The notes: generated by a model not told the origin, from the sequence alone. Positions 19,603 through 29,101 are shown, numbered from the stretch's first letter. The stretch is DNA of 64,000 nt from Sphingobacterium alimentarium (GCF_004342685.1 NZ_SMBZ01000015.1:1-64000), one strand, 5' to 3'. Numbers and translations are program-made.

Positions 19603-19809
19603 TTAACGATCTTCTAATTTCTTTACTCTTTTGTCAATCGTAAATAAATAGATATACATCCCAATTACGATAGTCAATATAACACCTACTACTACCCATA
19701 TTTTGCCAGAGCTTCTTAAGGCTGTTGCCATCTCGACAGTATTATCTTGAGCAAATGCAGTACAAACAGCGATTAGTAGGAATGCTAATGCAAGGCTGAT
19801 TTTTTTCAT
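19603..19809 (-). CDS. ccmD: CcmD family heme-export accessory protein
   Basis: CcmD is a small membrane protein that helps release heme-loaded CcmE from the CcmABC complex. This 68-residue protein has an apparent signal or first hydrophobic segment (to AFAQ), then one transmembrane helix (about 38-57) and a charged tail (TIDKRVKKLEDR), as in Bacteroidota CcmD proteins. The frame runs to a TTG at 19815; the ATG at 19809 (MKKISLALAF) is the natural start. It lies about 10 bp after ccmC, supporting the assignment. Confidence 0.8.
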   Translation of the reverse strand: MKKISLALAFLLIAVCTAFAQDNTVEMATALRSSGKIWVVVGVILTIVIGMYIYLFTIDKRVKKLEDR

Positions 19810-19819
19810 CACCAAATAA

Positions 19820-20485
19820 TTATTGAATTTTGTTTGATTTGTTTTCTAATAGACGTAGTCTGTAGCGTATGGTACACACCCAGGCTCCAGTAAGTATCCA
19901 ACCCACTACAGCGGAGTAAAAGACCGGACGCATATAATTATCCATATCTAACTCTCCAAAAGTAGAGTTACCACCACTTCCAGGATGTAAAGAGTCGGTC
20001 AATTTTGGTAATATATAAAGCAATACCACCATAATAGGGAAAGCAAAAATATTGTATACCGCGGATATTTTTGCACGTTTTTGTTCTTCATCTAGCGCAT
20101 TACGGAGTACCAAATAAGCGAGATACATTAACGTTGCTATAGCCGAGCCATTCAGTTTAGGGTCATTGGGCCATGGTTCTCCCCATGTAATATTGGCCCA
20201 TTGCATGCCTGTCAATAATCCGAAAAAGCAGAATATAATACCCGTATTCACAGCTTCTACTGCCATAATATCGTGCTTGATATCGCCGCTATTTAGGTAT
20301 TTGACACTATAGATTACCGAAATAAGGTATAAAATGAGCATCGAGAACCACATAGGTACATGAAAATAAACATTTCGAATGGACTCATTAAGAATATGAA
20401 GCTCGGGAACAGGACCGATAAAACCCGCGACTACAGACGCACTAACCAGACAGGCCGCTAGGATTTTCCACCAATTTTTTCTCAT
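19820..20485 (-). CDS. ccmC: Cytochrome c biogenesis protein CcmC/CcsA-type
   Basis: CcmC is an inner-membrane protein that delivers heme to CcmE on the periplasmic face. The 221-residue protein has six hydrophobic helices. The tryptophan-rich heme-handling loop is NITWGEPWPNDPKLNG (near residue 105), flanked by the two expected histidines (VYFHVPMWF near residue 43 and DSLHPG near residue 170). The WG..W..D.KL spacing fits the Bacteroidota version of the WWD domain. It sits between ccmB and ccmD, with a 15-bp gap to ccmB. Confidence 0.93.
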   Translation of the reverse strand: MRKNWWKILAACLVSASVVAGFIGPVPELHILNESIRNVYFHVPMWFSMLILYLISVIYSVKYLNSGDIKHDIMAVEAVNTGIIFCFFGLLTGMQWANITWGEPWPNDPKLNGSAIATLMYLAYLVLRNALDEEQKRAKISAVYNIFAFPIMVVLLYILPKLTDSLHPGSGGNSTFGELDMDNYMRPVFYSAVVGWILTGAWVCTIRYRLRLLENKSNKIQ

Positions 20486-20500
20486 ATTTTATGCAAAAAT

Positions 20501-21163
20501 TTAATCCCTCCAAAGGTAAGGAAATAACAATAAAGAAATAGTAACAGTAATAACATTAATTGCGAGTAAAACAGCAATTTCGCCTATACTTATTCCTCTG
20601 TCTAAACCTTGCAGCGCATTGTTTGACAGCTTGATAAGGACGATTAACAAAGGTATGATTACAGGGAAAGCCAATATGGCCATGATCGTGCTATTATTAC
20701 CTGTCTTGGAACTGATGCCGGACACCATAGTGAATACGGTCGCAAAGCTAATGCTTCCGAGTAGCACAGCAACGAAGTACAATAATAAATCGCCAACAGG
20801 GTTTTTGAAAATTACAGAATAGGTAAGGTAAGCAATCACTGACAAGAATACCATCAATATGGTATTGTAGATGATTTTGGAGAGTATAATAGCCTTTGGA
20901 CCGGTAATGGAGTAGTAATACAATTGTCTGTATTGGCTCTCCTGTACAAATGAACGGCTGATTGCATTAATCGATGCAAAGAGAAGGATAATCCAAAATA
21001 GAGCATTCCACATTAATGTATCATCTACAGTTTTGAATGCTTGATAACAAACAAAAACTGTAGATATTACATATAGAAACATGCTATTGATAGCATGTTT
21101 GGACCGCCACTCTAAGATCAGATCTTTAAGGACTAAAGTCTTGACTTCTCTCAAAAGATTCAT
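20501..21163 (-). CDS. ccmB: Heme exporter membrane subunit CcmB
   Basis: CcmB is the membrane subunit of the CcmAB ABC transporter used in cytochrome c maturation. It has 220 residues from the ATG at 21163 (MNLLREVKTLVLKDL) and six predicted helices. The conserved QESQYRQLYYYSITGP segment and final helix are typical. The frame can begin at a TTG at 21172, but that codon overlaps a TATCTTTG promoter box. The ATPase partner CcmA is not in this window. A very short leader is expected. Confidence 0.92.
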   Translation of the reverse strand: MNLLREVKTLVLKDLILEWRSKHAINSMFLYVISTVFVCYQAFKTVDDTLMWNALFWIILLFASINAISRSFVQESQYRQLYYYSITGPKAIILSKIIYNTILMVFLSVIAYLTYSVIFKNPVGDLLLYFVAVLLGSISFATVFTMVSGISSKTGNNSTIMAILAFPVIIPLLIVLIKLSNNALQGLDRGISIGEIAVLLAINVITVTISLLLFPYLWRD

Positions 21164-21169
21164 GTCCGA

Positions 21170-21177
21170 CAAAGATA
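21170..21177 (-). promoter_or_regulatory. ccmB promoter -7 box (TATCTTTG)
   Basis: TATCTTTG is a full match to TAnnTTTG. Its last base lies only 7 nt from the ccmB ATG at 21163, implying a leaderless or nearly leaderless transcript if it is active. Confidence 0.5.
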
Positions 21178-21215
21178 CACATTTTTTGAGAGAAGCTAAT
21201 TAGCTAAGCTGCTAT

Positions 21216-21590
21216 CTAAGCTTTTGAAATATCTGATTTTGCTTGATCGAGAATGTCTTCCGCTTTATTGCCTACGCCTTGCGCTGCATCAGATGCTTTA
21301 TCCGCCCAAGTAGACGCTTTGTCTGAAGTTCTGTCCAAGATATTTTTACCGGCATCTTTAGCTTTAGAAGTTAGTCTTTCTAATTCTTCTTTTGCTCTTT
21401 CTGCAAATTTGGAAGCCTTTTTAGATTCTTTTTTTGAAAGATCCTTAATTGATTTTGTTAAGTCTTTTATACCGCAATTCGCTCTATCTAAAGTTTTTTT
21501 GCCATCTTCTGTTGCTAACAAATAATAAGCAGCTGTACCTACCGCAAGACCTAATAATGCAAATGCTACTAATCCGTTTTTATTTTTCAT
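21216..21590 (-). CDS. YtxH domain-containing protein
   Basis: The 124-residue protein has a glycine-rich N-terminal membrane helix (about 6-26, GLVAFALLGLAVGTAAYYLL) followed by ATEDGKKT and a long, highly charged helix rich in Lys, Asp, Ala and Ser. That organisation defines the YtxH family, often associated with general stress. It is a small membrane-anchored coiled coil of unknown mechanism. It lies 53 bp upstream of ccmB on the same strand, but ccmB seems to have its own promoter. Confidence 0.85.
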   Translation of the reverse strand: MKNKNGLVAFALLGLAVGTAAYYLLATEDGKKTLDRANCGIKDLTKSIKDLSKKESKKASKFAERAKEELERLTSKAKDAGKNILDRTSDKASTWADKASDAAQGVGNKAEDILDQAKSDISKA

Positions 21591-21693
21591 AATATTGAAA
21601 TTTTTATTGTATATATAAATGACTACTTAATTAGTGTTTTAATAAAACAAGTATCATTCCAAAAAGTTTTGAGAAAATCGGATTAACTTTTAT

Positions 21694-23532
21694 TTAACTT
21701 TCTAGCACGCGCTTGGAGGTCTGTAAGCTATATAGATGATGATAAAGTCCTGAGCCTTTAGCTAATAATTCTTCATGATTTCCGAATTCCGCTACCGTTC
21801 CACCTTCAACTACAACGATATTATCCGCGTTTTTGATTGTCGAAAGGCGATGCGCAATGATAATGGAAGTTCTGTTCTTCATTAGTTCTTCCAATGCTTC
21901 CTGCACGAGACGTTCGGATTCCGAATCCAGAGCTGAAGTTGCTTCATCGAGGATAAGTATTGCAGGGTCTTTAAGCAAGGCACGTGCTATCGCAATGCGC
22001 TGGCGCTGACCGCCTGAAAGTTTTACACCTCGTTCACCTACGACGGTGTCATAGCCTTCCGGAAAGCCCGTAATAAATTCATGCGCATTCGCACGTCGTG
22101 CCGCTTCAATAATAGCATCAGGTTCAGCACCCAATCTACCGTAATTAATATTTTCTCGAATGGTTCCGCCGAATAGCAACACATCCTGCGGTACGATAGC
22201 CACTTGATTACGGATATCGGTCAATGGATATTTGGAAGATTCCACATCATCGTAGTAGATGTGACCACTCGTGGGTTTGTAAAATTGCAATATGAGCGAC
22301 GCGATGGTTGATTTACCTGCGCCACTTGGCCCTACTATGGCAATTTTTTCACCGGAACGCGCCGTAAACGATATGTTTTTGAGAATATCTATATCAGGTC
22401 GGGTCGGGTATGCAAATCGTACGTCCGAAAAAGTAAGTTTTCCGGCTATAGGTTTTGTGATCTCTTTATTCGTTTCGTCAACTTTTATAGCTTCGGTGCT
22501 TTCGTTCAAAATCTCAATCACCCTTTCACTCGCGCCCAGTGCACGTTGTATACCGGCGTACAATTCGGGGAAGCTCCCCATAGATCCCGCCACAAACATG
22601 GAATACAAAATGTAAGTAGTTAGATCTCCTACAGTGATCTCGCCAGCGGCTACCAATGAAGCGCCATACCAGATGACAGCGATCACGGCGCCGAAGATAC
22701 AGAATATGATAAAAGAGGCGAATAAACCGCGAAATGTAGCTCCTTTGATGGCTAATTTCACTACATTATCTAATTTTTTGCCATATCGCTGTGCTTCGTA
22801 GTATTCATTGACAAAAGCTTTGACATTGGTGATGCCCAACAAAGTTTCTTGCACGATACTGTTGGAATCAGCGAGTTGATCTTGCGTCTGCCGCGATAGA
22901 TTACGTATAAATCTTCCGAAAAATATCGCTGTAACGACCAAGATGGGTAATATGCTCAGATTCATTAAAGCCAGCTTCGGTGACACCCAAACCAAAAGGA
23001 GTACACCAATAGATAGACTCAGAGTTTGTCTTATAATTTCGGCTAGCGTAGTAGTCAGGGTATCTTGGATCTGCGATAGATCGGCCGATAAGCGGCTGTT
23101 GAGTTCTCCGACTCTACGATTGGCAAAAAAATCAACAGGAAGCGTGATTAGTTTCAGGTATGAATCTCTTCGTAGATTGGCGAGTGCTTTTTCGGCTATT
23201 TCTACAAATAATCGAATGCGGAAGAAAGACATCACGGATTGGAATAATAAGATGCTCAACGACAGGATTCCGATGTAATACACACTTGGATTCAGCCAGG
23301 TATACGTCTGTTTGCCTTGTGCTGCATCGATCATCGCCCCCAATAATGCCGGAAATGTCAGCATTGTCAAGCTAGACAGCACCAAAAATATCATTCCTGT
23401 CGCAAACTTTATTTTATAGGGCTTTAGGTAAGTGAAAATCTCTAAAGCTTTTTTTACCAGTTCTTTGTTAATCTTGGGTTTGGGTAATTCTTCGCCATGC
23501 GCATCGCTACTATTCAGTCTTGGTCTAGCCAT
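21694..23532 (-). CDS. ABC exporter, fused permease and ATPase (MsbA-like)
   Basis: This is a half-transporter that dimerises in the inner membrane and likely exports lipid or hydrophobic drugs. The 612-residue protein has a six-helix type I transmembrane domain (about 40-340) and a C-terminal nucleotide-binding domain (about 365-605) with GPSGAGKST (near 400), LSGGQRQRIAIARAL (near 504), ILILDEATSALD (near 527) and the switch His in IIIAHRLSTI. Motifs are intact. The substrate is not predictable; MsbA-like lipid flipping is one option. It is monocistronic, with its own promoter. Confidence 0.93.
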   Translation of the reverse strand: MARPRLNSSDAHGEELPKPKINKELVKKALEIFTYLKPYKIKFATGMIFLVLSSLTMLTFPALLGAMIDAAQGKQTYTWLNPSVYYIGILSLSILLFQSVMSFFRIRLFVEIAEKALANLRRDSYLKLITLPVDFFANRRVGELNSRLSADLSQIQDTLTTTLAEIIRQTLSLSIGVLLLVWVSPKLALMNLSILPILVVTAIFFGRFIRNLSRQTQDQLADSNSIVQETLLGITNVKAFVNEYYEAQRYGKKLDNVVKLAIKGATFRGLFASFIIFCIFGAVIAVIWYGASLVAAGEITVGDLTTYILYSMFVAGSMGSFPELYAGIQRALGASERVIEILNESTEAIKVDETNKEITKPIAGKLTFSDVRFAYPTRPDIDILKNISFTARSGEKIAIVGPSGAGKSTIASLILQFYKPTSGHIYYDDVESSKYPLTDIRNQVAIVPQDVLLFGGTIRENINYGRLGAEPDAIIEAARRANAHEFITGFPEGYDTVVGERGVKLSGGQRQRIAIARALLKDPAILILDEATSALDSESERLVQEALEELMKNRTSIIIAHRLSTIKNADNIVVVEGGTVAEFGNHEELLAKGSGLYHHLYSLQTSKRVLES

Positions 23533-23564
23533 CTCTAATCTACTTTATGCATATTATTAGAGCA

Positions 23565-23572
23565 CAAATGTA
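23565..23572 (-). promoter_or_regulatory. ABC exporter promoter -7 box (TACATTTG)
   Basis: TACATTTG matches TAnnTTTG and lies 33 nt upstream of the exporter ATG. No clear -33 motif is visible upstream. Confidence 0.5.
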
Positions 23573-23594
23573 CATATATTCACTATGTGAGGCA

Positions 23595-24149
23595 TCAGAC
23601 TTTCGTCACATTTTTGAGTTTTAATAGCCAATAAAGATATATTATCCCTATAAGTAGCGCAATCGTGAAGAGTATGAAGAGATATATGTAAGTACTGTCT
23701 TGATGATCTTCCTGCTCGAGGGTGTTTATTTTTTGTTGCAATGCCTCGTTGTGTGCCTGCAATTTGGAGATCGTCTTCATGTAGGCTGTGACTTGATTGT
23801 CATAGCTTGCCGCCAATTGTTCAAAACGTTCTCTTTCACTGTCCTTAAGCTCGAGCAGCCTCCGTGTTTCGACAAATATATTGTTGTCGGTGAGCACAAT
23901 CTGTTTGAGAATATCAATAGACTTTTGCATATCATTTTTTGATTTGAAAAGTCCAAAAATCCCTGTCTTTTGCTGTAATGAGGCGTCATATTCGCCAAAT
24001 TTCCTATTCCGCTCATTGAGTAATTGATTGACGCGTTGGCGTTGGTCTTCAAAAGAAGAAGTTGTGTCTAGCGGAGATTGAGCAAGTAGAGTAGGAGAAT
24101 TGACTAAATATATTACCGAAATAAAAAAAATGAGAAAGAAGTTTTTCAT
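23595..24149 (-). CDS. Exported coiled-coil protein with C-terminal membrane anchor
   Basis: The 184-residue protein has a signal peptide (to about residue 23, TLLAQSP), a long helical coiled-coil region (about 30-145, rich in Gln, Glu and Leu heptads) and a C-terminal transmembrane helix (about 153-176) with a short basic tail. This topology puts the coiled coil in the periplasm, tethered to the inner membrane. I do not recognise the family. It lies upstream of the ABC exporter on the same strand, but a promoter box separates them. Confidence 0.65.
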   Translation of the reverse strand: MKNFFLIFFISVIYLVNSPTLLAQSPLDTTSSFEDQRQRVNQLLNERNRKFGEYDASLQQKTGIFGLFKSKNDMQKSIDILKQIVLTDNNIFVETRRLLELKDSERERFEQLAASYDNQVTAYMKTISKLQAHNEALQQKINTLEQEDHQDSTYIYLFILFTIALLIGIIYLYWLLKLKNVTKV

Positions 24150-24266
24150 GTATGTGATTCTTATCTTTGAGAATAGACCTTAGAAGAGTATTAAAGTTTA
24201 AAATAAGTCTGTTGTAGCAAATGTCTATTTCATTACGTTATTATTTTAATACTAAACTACCAAATT

Positions 24267-25499
24267 ATGAATTTAACAAAAACTTTTTTATTCCTAGGAG
24301 TAGTTATATCCTGCTTATTCGGTTGTGATAAGGTGGATAACACCTCTTACTACAAGTACAAATTGCCCATTCTGGAGAAAATGGCAAATATCAGATTACA
24401 GGCTGTAACTCCCATTGCTCCTCAACCAGTCAACGCCACGGGCAAAATATACATTTATAAAGATTATTTGTTTATTAATGAGCCAACAAAGGGGGTTCAT
24501 ATTTTCAATAATGCAAACCCTTCCAATCCTATTCCGATCTCCTTTCTTCCGATCTCGGGGAATGTCGATATGGCCGTGAAAGATAATGTTCTGTATGCGG
24601 ATAATCATGTTGATTTATTAGTTTATGATTTAACCAATCCTGCATCACCCAGTTTCTTGAAACGTGTCGAAGATGTATTCAAACAAAATTATGTAAATTG
24701 GAATGGTACATCAAAATTGCATGTCATCGTGGGCTATAAGGATACAACTGTGGCTGCAACATCTAGGTGGCCTATTAATTATGACGGAAACTTCTCTAAC
24801 GGAGGACCTAACACTTCAGCGGGAGGGAATTATGGTCAAGGAGGATCAATGGCCCGTTTTACACTGGCTAACGACCATTTGTATACTGTTGATTGGTCTT
24901 CCCTAAATTTGTTTGATGTGTCGGATACGAAGAACCCGACTTTTCGCAAAAATATTCTTTTGGGCGGGGGGATCGAAACTATTTTTCCGCATAAAAACAA
25001 CTTATTCATCGGTACCAACACAGGGATGATTATTTATAGTATCGAGGACGCTGCAGCTCCTGTCAAACTATCTACATATTCGCACGTTCGGGCTTGTGAC
25101 CCTGTGGTCGTTAATGACTATTATGCCTTTGTGACCTTGCGGACCGGCAATCTATGTCCTGGAGAAGTGAACGTTCTGGAAGTCGTTGATATAAAGGATT
25201 TAACTAAGCCAACTCGTGTAAAGGCTTTTACTATGGAGAATCCGCATGGACTTGGGTTTGCTGACGATATGCTTTATATATGTGAAGGTAAATTTGGATT
25301 GAAAAGTTTTGACGCTTCGGATGTTTTGAAAATTGGAGATAGACAAATAGAACATTTCAAATCGTTAAATAGTACAGATGTCATACCTGGGCCAAAATCA
25401 TTGATTGTAGTAGGAGAGGGAGGGGTTTGTCAATATGATTATTCCGACAAAAAGAAAATCAAATTATTAAGTTGTATTGCCGTAACTCCGATTGACTAA
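24267..25499 (+). CDS. LVIVD-repeat lipoprotein
   Basis: The 410-residue protein has a lipoprotein signal (VVISCLFGCDKVD, Cys20) and a set of beta-propeller-like LVIVD repeats such as DYLFINEPTKGVHIFNNANP, NVLYADNHVDLLVYDLTNP, HLYTVDWSSLNLFDVSD and DDMLYICEGKFGLKSFD. It is probably displayed on the outer membrane, since no retention aspartate rule is clear. The function of the family is unknown; binding or adhesion is likely from the fold. It precedes a small barrel protein by 4 bp, so the two are co-expressed. Confidence 0.8.
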   Translation: MNLTKTFLFLGVVISCLFGCDKVDNTSYYKYKLPILEKMANIRLQAVTPIAPQPVNATGKIYIYKDYLFINEPTKGVHIFNNANPSNPIPISFLPISGNVDMAVKDNVLYADNHVDLLVYDLTNPASPSFLKRVEDVFKQNYVNWNGTSKLHVIVGYKDTTVAATSRWPINYDGNFSNGGPNTSAGGNYGQGGSMARFTLANDHLYTVDWSSLNLFDVSDTKNPTFRKNILLGGGIETIFPHKNNLFIGTNTGMIIYSIEDAAAPVKLSTYSHVRACDPVVVNDYYAFVTLRTGNLCPGEVNVLEVVDIKDLTKPTRVKAFTMENPHGLGFADDMLYICEGKFGLKSFDASDVLKIGDRQIEHFKSLNSTDVIPGPKSLIVVGEGGVCQYDYSDKKKIKLLSCIAVTPID

Positions 25500-25503
25500 T
25501 ACT

Positions 25504-26070
25504 ATGAAAAAATTTTTTAGCGTTTTACTGGCTGTAGGTATGCATGTAGCAGCCTATAGTCAACAGGTAAAGATGTTGACGCATATTGAAGGCGGCATAC
25601 TTTCTTATGCAAGTCTATCAGAAAAGATAGGTTACTCTTTCAAGGGAGCAGGAACTTGGCCGCTAAATCCCACCGTATCCATGGGGGTAGGCCTAGGGTA
25701 TGAAAAATATTTCTTAAAGGAACAAGATGTGACCTCCCTGCAAGGAATACCGCTCTTTGCACAAGGAAAATATATTTTGACACCTGACAGAGGCAAATCC
25801 CTATATTCGGCCTTGGATGCAGGTTATAGTTTTAATTTGGATAAGACGGAAGATCACGAAAAAATCAAAGGTGGTATTCTACTTGCTCCGCAGCTAGGAT
25901 ATCTATGGAAATTAAGCAATCAGCGTGATTATTTTTCTATTGCGCTAGGTTATAAATATCAGCAGTACAAGAAAGATATTTCACCTATGAATGGCGGAGG
26001 GTATGGTAGTTTTACAGACATCACATACAATCTGCATCGCTTATCCCTTATGGTAGGAATTAGCTTTTAA
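25504..26070 (+). CDS. Small outer-membrane beta-barrel protein
   Basis: From the ATG at 25504 the protein has 188 residues, with a signal peptide (MKKFFSVLLAVGMHVAAYSQQ) and a series of short amphipathic strands ending in LSLMVGISF, as expected for an eight-stranded OmpA/OmpX-like barrel. A TTG at 25492 in the same frame overlaps the preceding gene and is not preferred. It lies 4 bp after the LVIVD lipoprotein gene and may work with it at the cell surface. Confidence 0.75.
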   Translation: MKKFFSVLLAVGMHVAAYSQQVKMLTHIEGGILSYASLSEKIGYSFKGAGTWPLNPTVSMGVGLGYEKYFLKEQDVTSLQGIPLFAQGKYILTPDRGKSLYSALDAGYSFNLDKTEDHEKIKGGILLAPQLGYLWKLSNQRDYFSIALGYKYQQYKKDISPMNGGGYGSFTDITYNLHRLSLMVGISF

Positions 26071-26074
26071 AAAA

Positions 26075-26857
26075 TTATCCTGTAAACTCGATCATGATGG
26101 TTTCGTCTGGATATAGACCCAAAAGGGTACTTGCGTGCCCTTTGTTGATCGCAATTTCGAGGTAATTGGATATACCAAAGAGACATAACTTCTCGCCTTC
26201 GGGCACCTCATTGTAATGCCAGCTCATCTTATTGATGTTTTCATTACGTTTGAAGTGTAAGATGAAATTTCTGCCTTTTTGAACTTGATTGAAAAGGTCT
26301 TTGCTAATGTTGCTTATGACATTGCCAAAAGAGTCAATATAGGATACATGCCCCTTGATGATATTGCCTTCGATGATAGGAAGCAAAGTTACCTTTTGGA
26401 GCGGGCTATCTATGGCTGTTCCTAATTCGGCTATGTTCTTCCCGGACGCTATATGACAGGCGGCTTTGACCAATATGTCAGCGAGCGGAAAGTGAAGAAA
26501 ACGTAAGTCTTGCATGAGCTCGATTTCGTATAATTCTTCGGCTTTATCTTCGCCTAGGAGTATACTGAAGATGCCATTGTCCGCGCCGACAAAGTAATGC
26601 CCATTATACTTCATTGCGACGTAGCGACTGCCCTCTTGAAATACGGTGTCTATCCCTATAAGATGGACCGTGTTTTTGGGGAAATAATGATACGCATTTT
26701 GCAATACAAAAGCGGCATTTTGAATGTTGAATGAGGATATTTCGTGCGTGATATCAATCAACTTCACATCGGGTAGCAATGATATAATACTCCCTTTAAG
26801 TGCCGCCTGATAAAAATCGCGATACCCCAGATCAGTTGTTAATGTAATTACACTCAT
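26075..26857 (-). CDS. SAM hydroxide adenosyltransferase (DUF62 family)
   Basis: Members of this family hydrolyse S-adenosylmethionine to adenosine and methionine, and are related to the fluorinase and chlorinase enzymes. The 260-residue length is typical. The N-terminal TLTTDLGYRDFYQAALKG, the central VGADNGIFSILL and the C-terminal YIDSFGNVISNI segments are family blocks. The usual VDPGVG-type block is diverged here (IGIDTVFQEG). Activity as hydrolase rather than halogenase is the default inference. The gene converges on the small barrel gene and diverges from phoH. Confidence 0.88.
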   Translation of the reverse strand: MSVITLTTDLGYRDFYQAALKGSIISLLPDVKLIDITHEISSFNIQNAAFVLQNAYHYFPKNTVHLIGIDTVFQEGSRYVAMKYNGHYFVGADNGIFSILLGEDKAEELYEIELMQDLRFLHFPLADILVKAACHIASGKNIAELGTAIDSPLQKVTLLPIIEGNIIKGHVSYIDSFGNVISNISKDLFNQVQKGRNFILHFKRNENINKMSWHYNEVPEGEKLCLFGISNYLEIAINKGHASTLLGLYPDETIMIEFTG

Positions 26858-27105
26858 TTCTAATTGTTAGTGCGTTATAAATACGCTCCTTTATCTCCTT
26901 GCTACTTTTCAAATAAACTACAAAGGTATAAAAAGTACCTATGTAAAACCCGTAAATATGCTCAAAATAGTGAATATTTTTTAGAATTGGTGAGAGTCAG
27001 AATATTAGTTTGTATTTTTGTTAGAGAAGATAAAAGTCATAGGATGAAAGCATAGGAATATCAATTGTCCTTACTGTGAAAACAATACACTAAAAAGCGA
27101 AAAAT

Positions 27106-28080
27106 TTGAGCGAATTAATAATCAATTTAGAAGGCGTCAATTTAGTTTCGTTTTGGGGAGCCCAAAATGAAAATTTTGAGTTCATAAAAGATAGATTTCC
27201 CAAAATACGATTAATTGCACGCGGTACAGAGCTAAAAGTGTTAGGCGAAGAAGCGGAGCAAAAAATATTTGAGTCCATTTTCTCAAATATTTTGGATCAT
27301 GTGACCAAGTACCACAATTTAGAAATGATGCAATTGGAGGAGTTGCTGGGTGTACCATCCACCGTGACTTCAGCTACAGACAAAGATAAAGCCGACAACA
27401 ATCCTGCAGTCCTAAAAGGGGAGCCTATAGTCTATGGACCGAATGGTATAATTGTGCGCGCACGCACTCCGAATCAGCGTAAAATGGTGGATAGCATCAA
27501 TAAGAATGATATTTTATTTGCTATTGGTCCTGCTGGTACCGGAAAAACTTATACTGCTGTAGCGTTGGCTGTTCGCGCATTACGCAACAAAGAGATAAAA
27601 AGAATTATCTTGACCCGACCGGCCGTAGAGGCGGGTGAAAATCTAGGTTTCCTACCAGGAGATTTGAAGGAGAAAGTAGATCCATATTTAAGACCTTTGT
27701 ACGATGCGTTGGATGATATGATTCCTGCCGAAAAATTGAAGGGTTATTTGGAAAATAGAACAATAGAAGTTGCGCCATTAGCTTTCATGCGGGGTCGAAC
27801 ACTGGACAACTGTTTTGTCATATTGGATGAAGCTCAAAACGCTACCGATATGCAACTCAAGATGTTTTTGACACGTATGGGACCTACAGCCAAATTTATT
27901 GTAACCGGGGATTTGACGCAGATAGACTTACCCAAAAAGAACCAATCGGGATTGGCCACGGCTATTAAAATTCTAGATGGAATCAAAGGCATCGACATTG
28001 TGTATTTGACGGGAAGTGATGTCGTACGACACAAGTTGGTGAAACGTATTCTAGAGGCTTATGGAGATCTGAATAATTAA
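27106..28080 (+). CDS. phoH: PhoH family ATPase
   Basis: PhoH proteins are cytoplasmic ATPases with a helicase-like P-loop, linked to RNA metabolism. The 324-residue protein has the N-terminal PhoH-specific region (1-100) and the ATPase core with Walker A GPAGTGKT (near residue 142), the motif TRPAVEAGENLGFLPGD and Walker B CFVILDEAQN. The start is TTG at 27106, giving MSELIINLEGV, which matches family N-termini; no ATG occurs nearby in frame. It is followed by purC at 58 bp. Confidence 0.93.
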   Translation: MSELIINLEGVNLVSFWGAQNENFEFIKDRFPKIRLIARGTELKVLGEEAEQKIFESIFSNILDHVTKYHNLEMMQLEELLGVPSTVTSATDKDKADNNPAVLKGEPIVYGPNGIIVRARTPNQRKMVDSINKNDILFAIGPAGTGKTYTAVALAVRALRNKEIKRIILTRPAVEAGENLGFLPGDLKEKVDPYLRPLYDALDDMIPAEKLKGYLENRTIEVAPLAFMRGRTLDNCFVILDEAQNATDMQLKMFLTRMGPTAKFIVTGDLTQIDLPKKNQSGLATAIKILDGIKGIDIVYLTGSDVVRHKLVKRILEAYGDLNN

Positions 28081-28138
28081 TAATACTTAAACATATAAAA
28101 TATAGCTGGCATCCTGAGGTGCCTATTTTGAACATACA

Positions 28139-29083
28139 ATGAGTGCGATAAAAGAAACTAATTTCAACTTTGACAAACAGACTGCTTTTTACAGAGGCAA
28201 GGTAAGGGATGTGTATACGATAGATAATACGTATTTGGTGATGGTTGCATCAGATCGTATTTCAGCTTTCGATGTGGTATTACCGGAGCCAATTCCTTAC
28301 AAAGGACAGGTTTTGAATCAAATCGCTGCAAAATTTTTGAAAGCTACCGAGGATATCATTCCAAATTGGGTGATTACGGTTCCTGATCCATCGGTTTCGA
28401 TTGGTCATATGTGCGAACCTTTTAAAGTTGAAATGGTAATTCGTGGATATTTATCCGGACATGCCTGGAGAACTTATCGCGATGGTGGCCGTGAACTTTG
28501 TGGTGTAACGATGCCAGAGGGAATGAAGGAAAATGATAAGTTTCCGGAGCCTATTATTACCCCTACTACCAAAGCTGCTGTGGGGCATGATGAAGATATT
28601 TCTAAAGAAGAAATAATTTCTAAAGGTGTTGTAAATCAGGAAGATTACGAAGAATTAGAGCAATATGCACGCACTTTGTTTGAAAGAGGTACGGAAATTG
28701 CTAAAGATAGAGGACTGATTCTAGTCGATACGAAATATGAGTTTGGAAAGAAGGATGGAAAGATCTATTTAATGGATGAAATCCATACCCCAGATTCATC
28801 GCGATACTTCTATTTAGAAGGATATGAAGAAAGACAAGCCAAGGGAGAGCCACAAAAGCAGCTATCTAAAGAATTTGTACGTCAATGGTTGATTGAGAAT
28901 AATTTTCAAGGGAAAGACGGACAACAAGTGCCGGAGATGACCAAAGAAATCATTGACTCTATTTCAGAAAGATACATTGAATTGTATGAGCATATTACTG
29001 GTGAGAAATTCCAATATCCTGCTGAAGGTGAAGTTTTAGCGCGCGTAGAGGATAATGTCAAGCAAGCATTACTGGGACTTTAA
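28139..29083 (+). CDS. purC: SAICAR synthase (PurC)
   Basis: This is phosphoribosylaminoimidazole-succinocarboxamide synthase of de novo purine biosynthesis; it joins aspartate to CAIR using ATP. The 314-residue protein is the longer form common in Bacteroidota. Family motifs are [44 protein letters not shown]-like [11 protein letters not shown], and [12 protein letters not shown]. It lies in the conserved phoH-purC-STAS-rnz order, with 18 bp to the STAS gene. Confidence 0.97.
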   Translation: MSAIKETNFNFDKQTAFYRGKVRDVYTIDNTYLVMVASDRISAFDVVLPEPIPYKGQVLNQIAAKFLKATEDIIPNWVITVPDPSVSIGHMCEPFKVEMVIRGYLSGHAWRTYRDGGRELCGVTMPEGMKENDKFPEPIITPTTKAAVGHDEDISKEEIISKGVVNQEDYEELEQYARTLFERGTEIAKDRGLILVDTKYEFGKKDGKIYLMDEIHTPDSSRYFYLEGYEERQAKGEPQKQLSKEFVRQWLIENNFQGKDGQQVPEMTKEIIDSISERYIELYEHITGEKFQYPAEGEVLARVEDNVKQALLGL

Positions 29084-29101
29084 AAAACAAACATCTAGAT
29101 T

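Noticed and set aside
26864-27055. A 63-codon frame between the SAM hydrolase and phoH genes
   Set aside because: It starts just inside the divergent promoter region, has no family likeness, biased composition or leader, and looks like chance.
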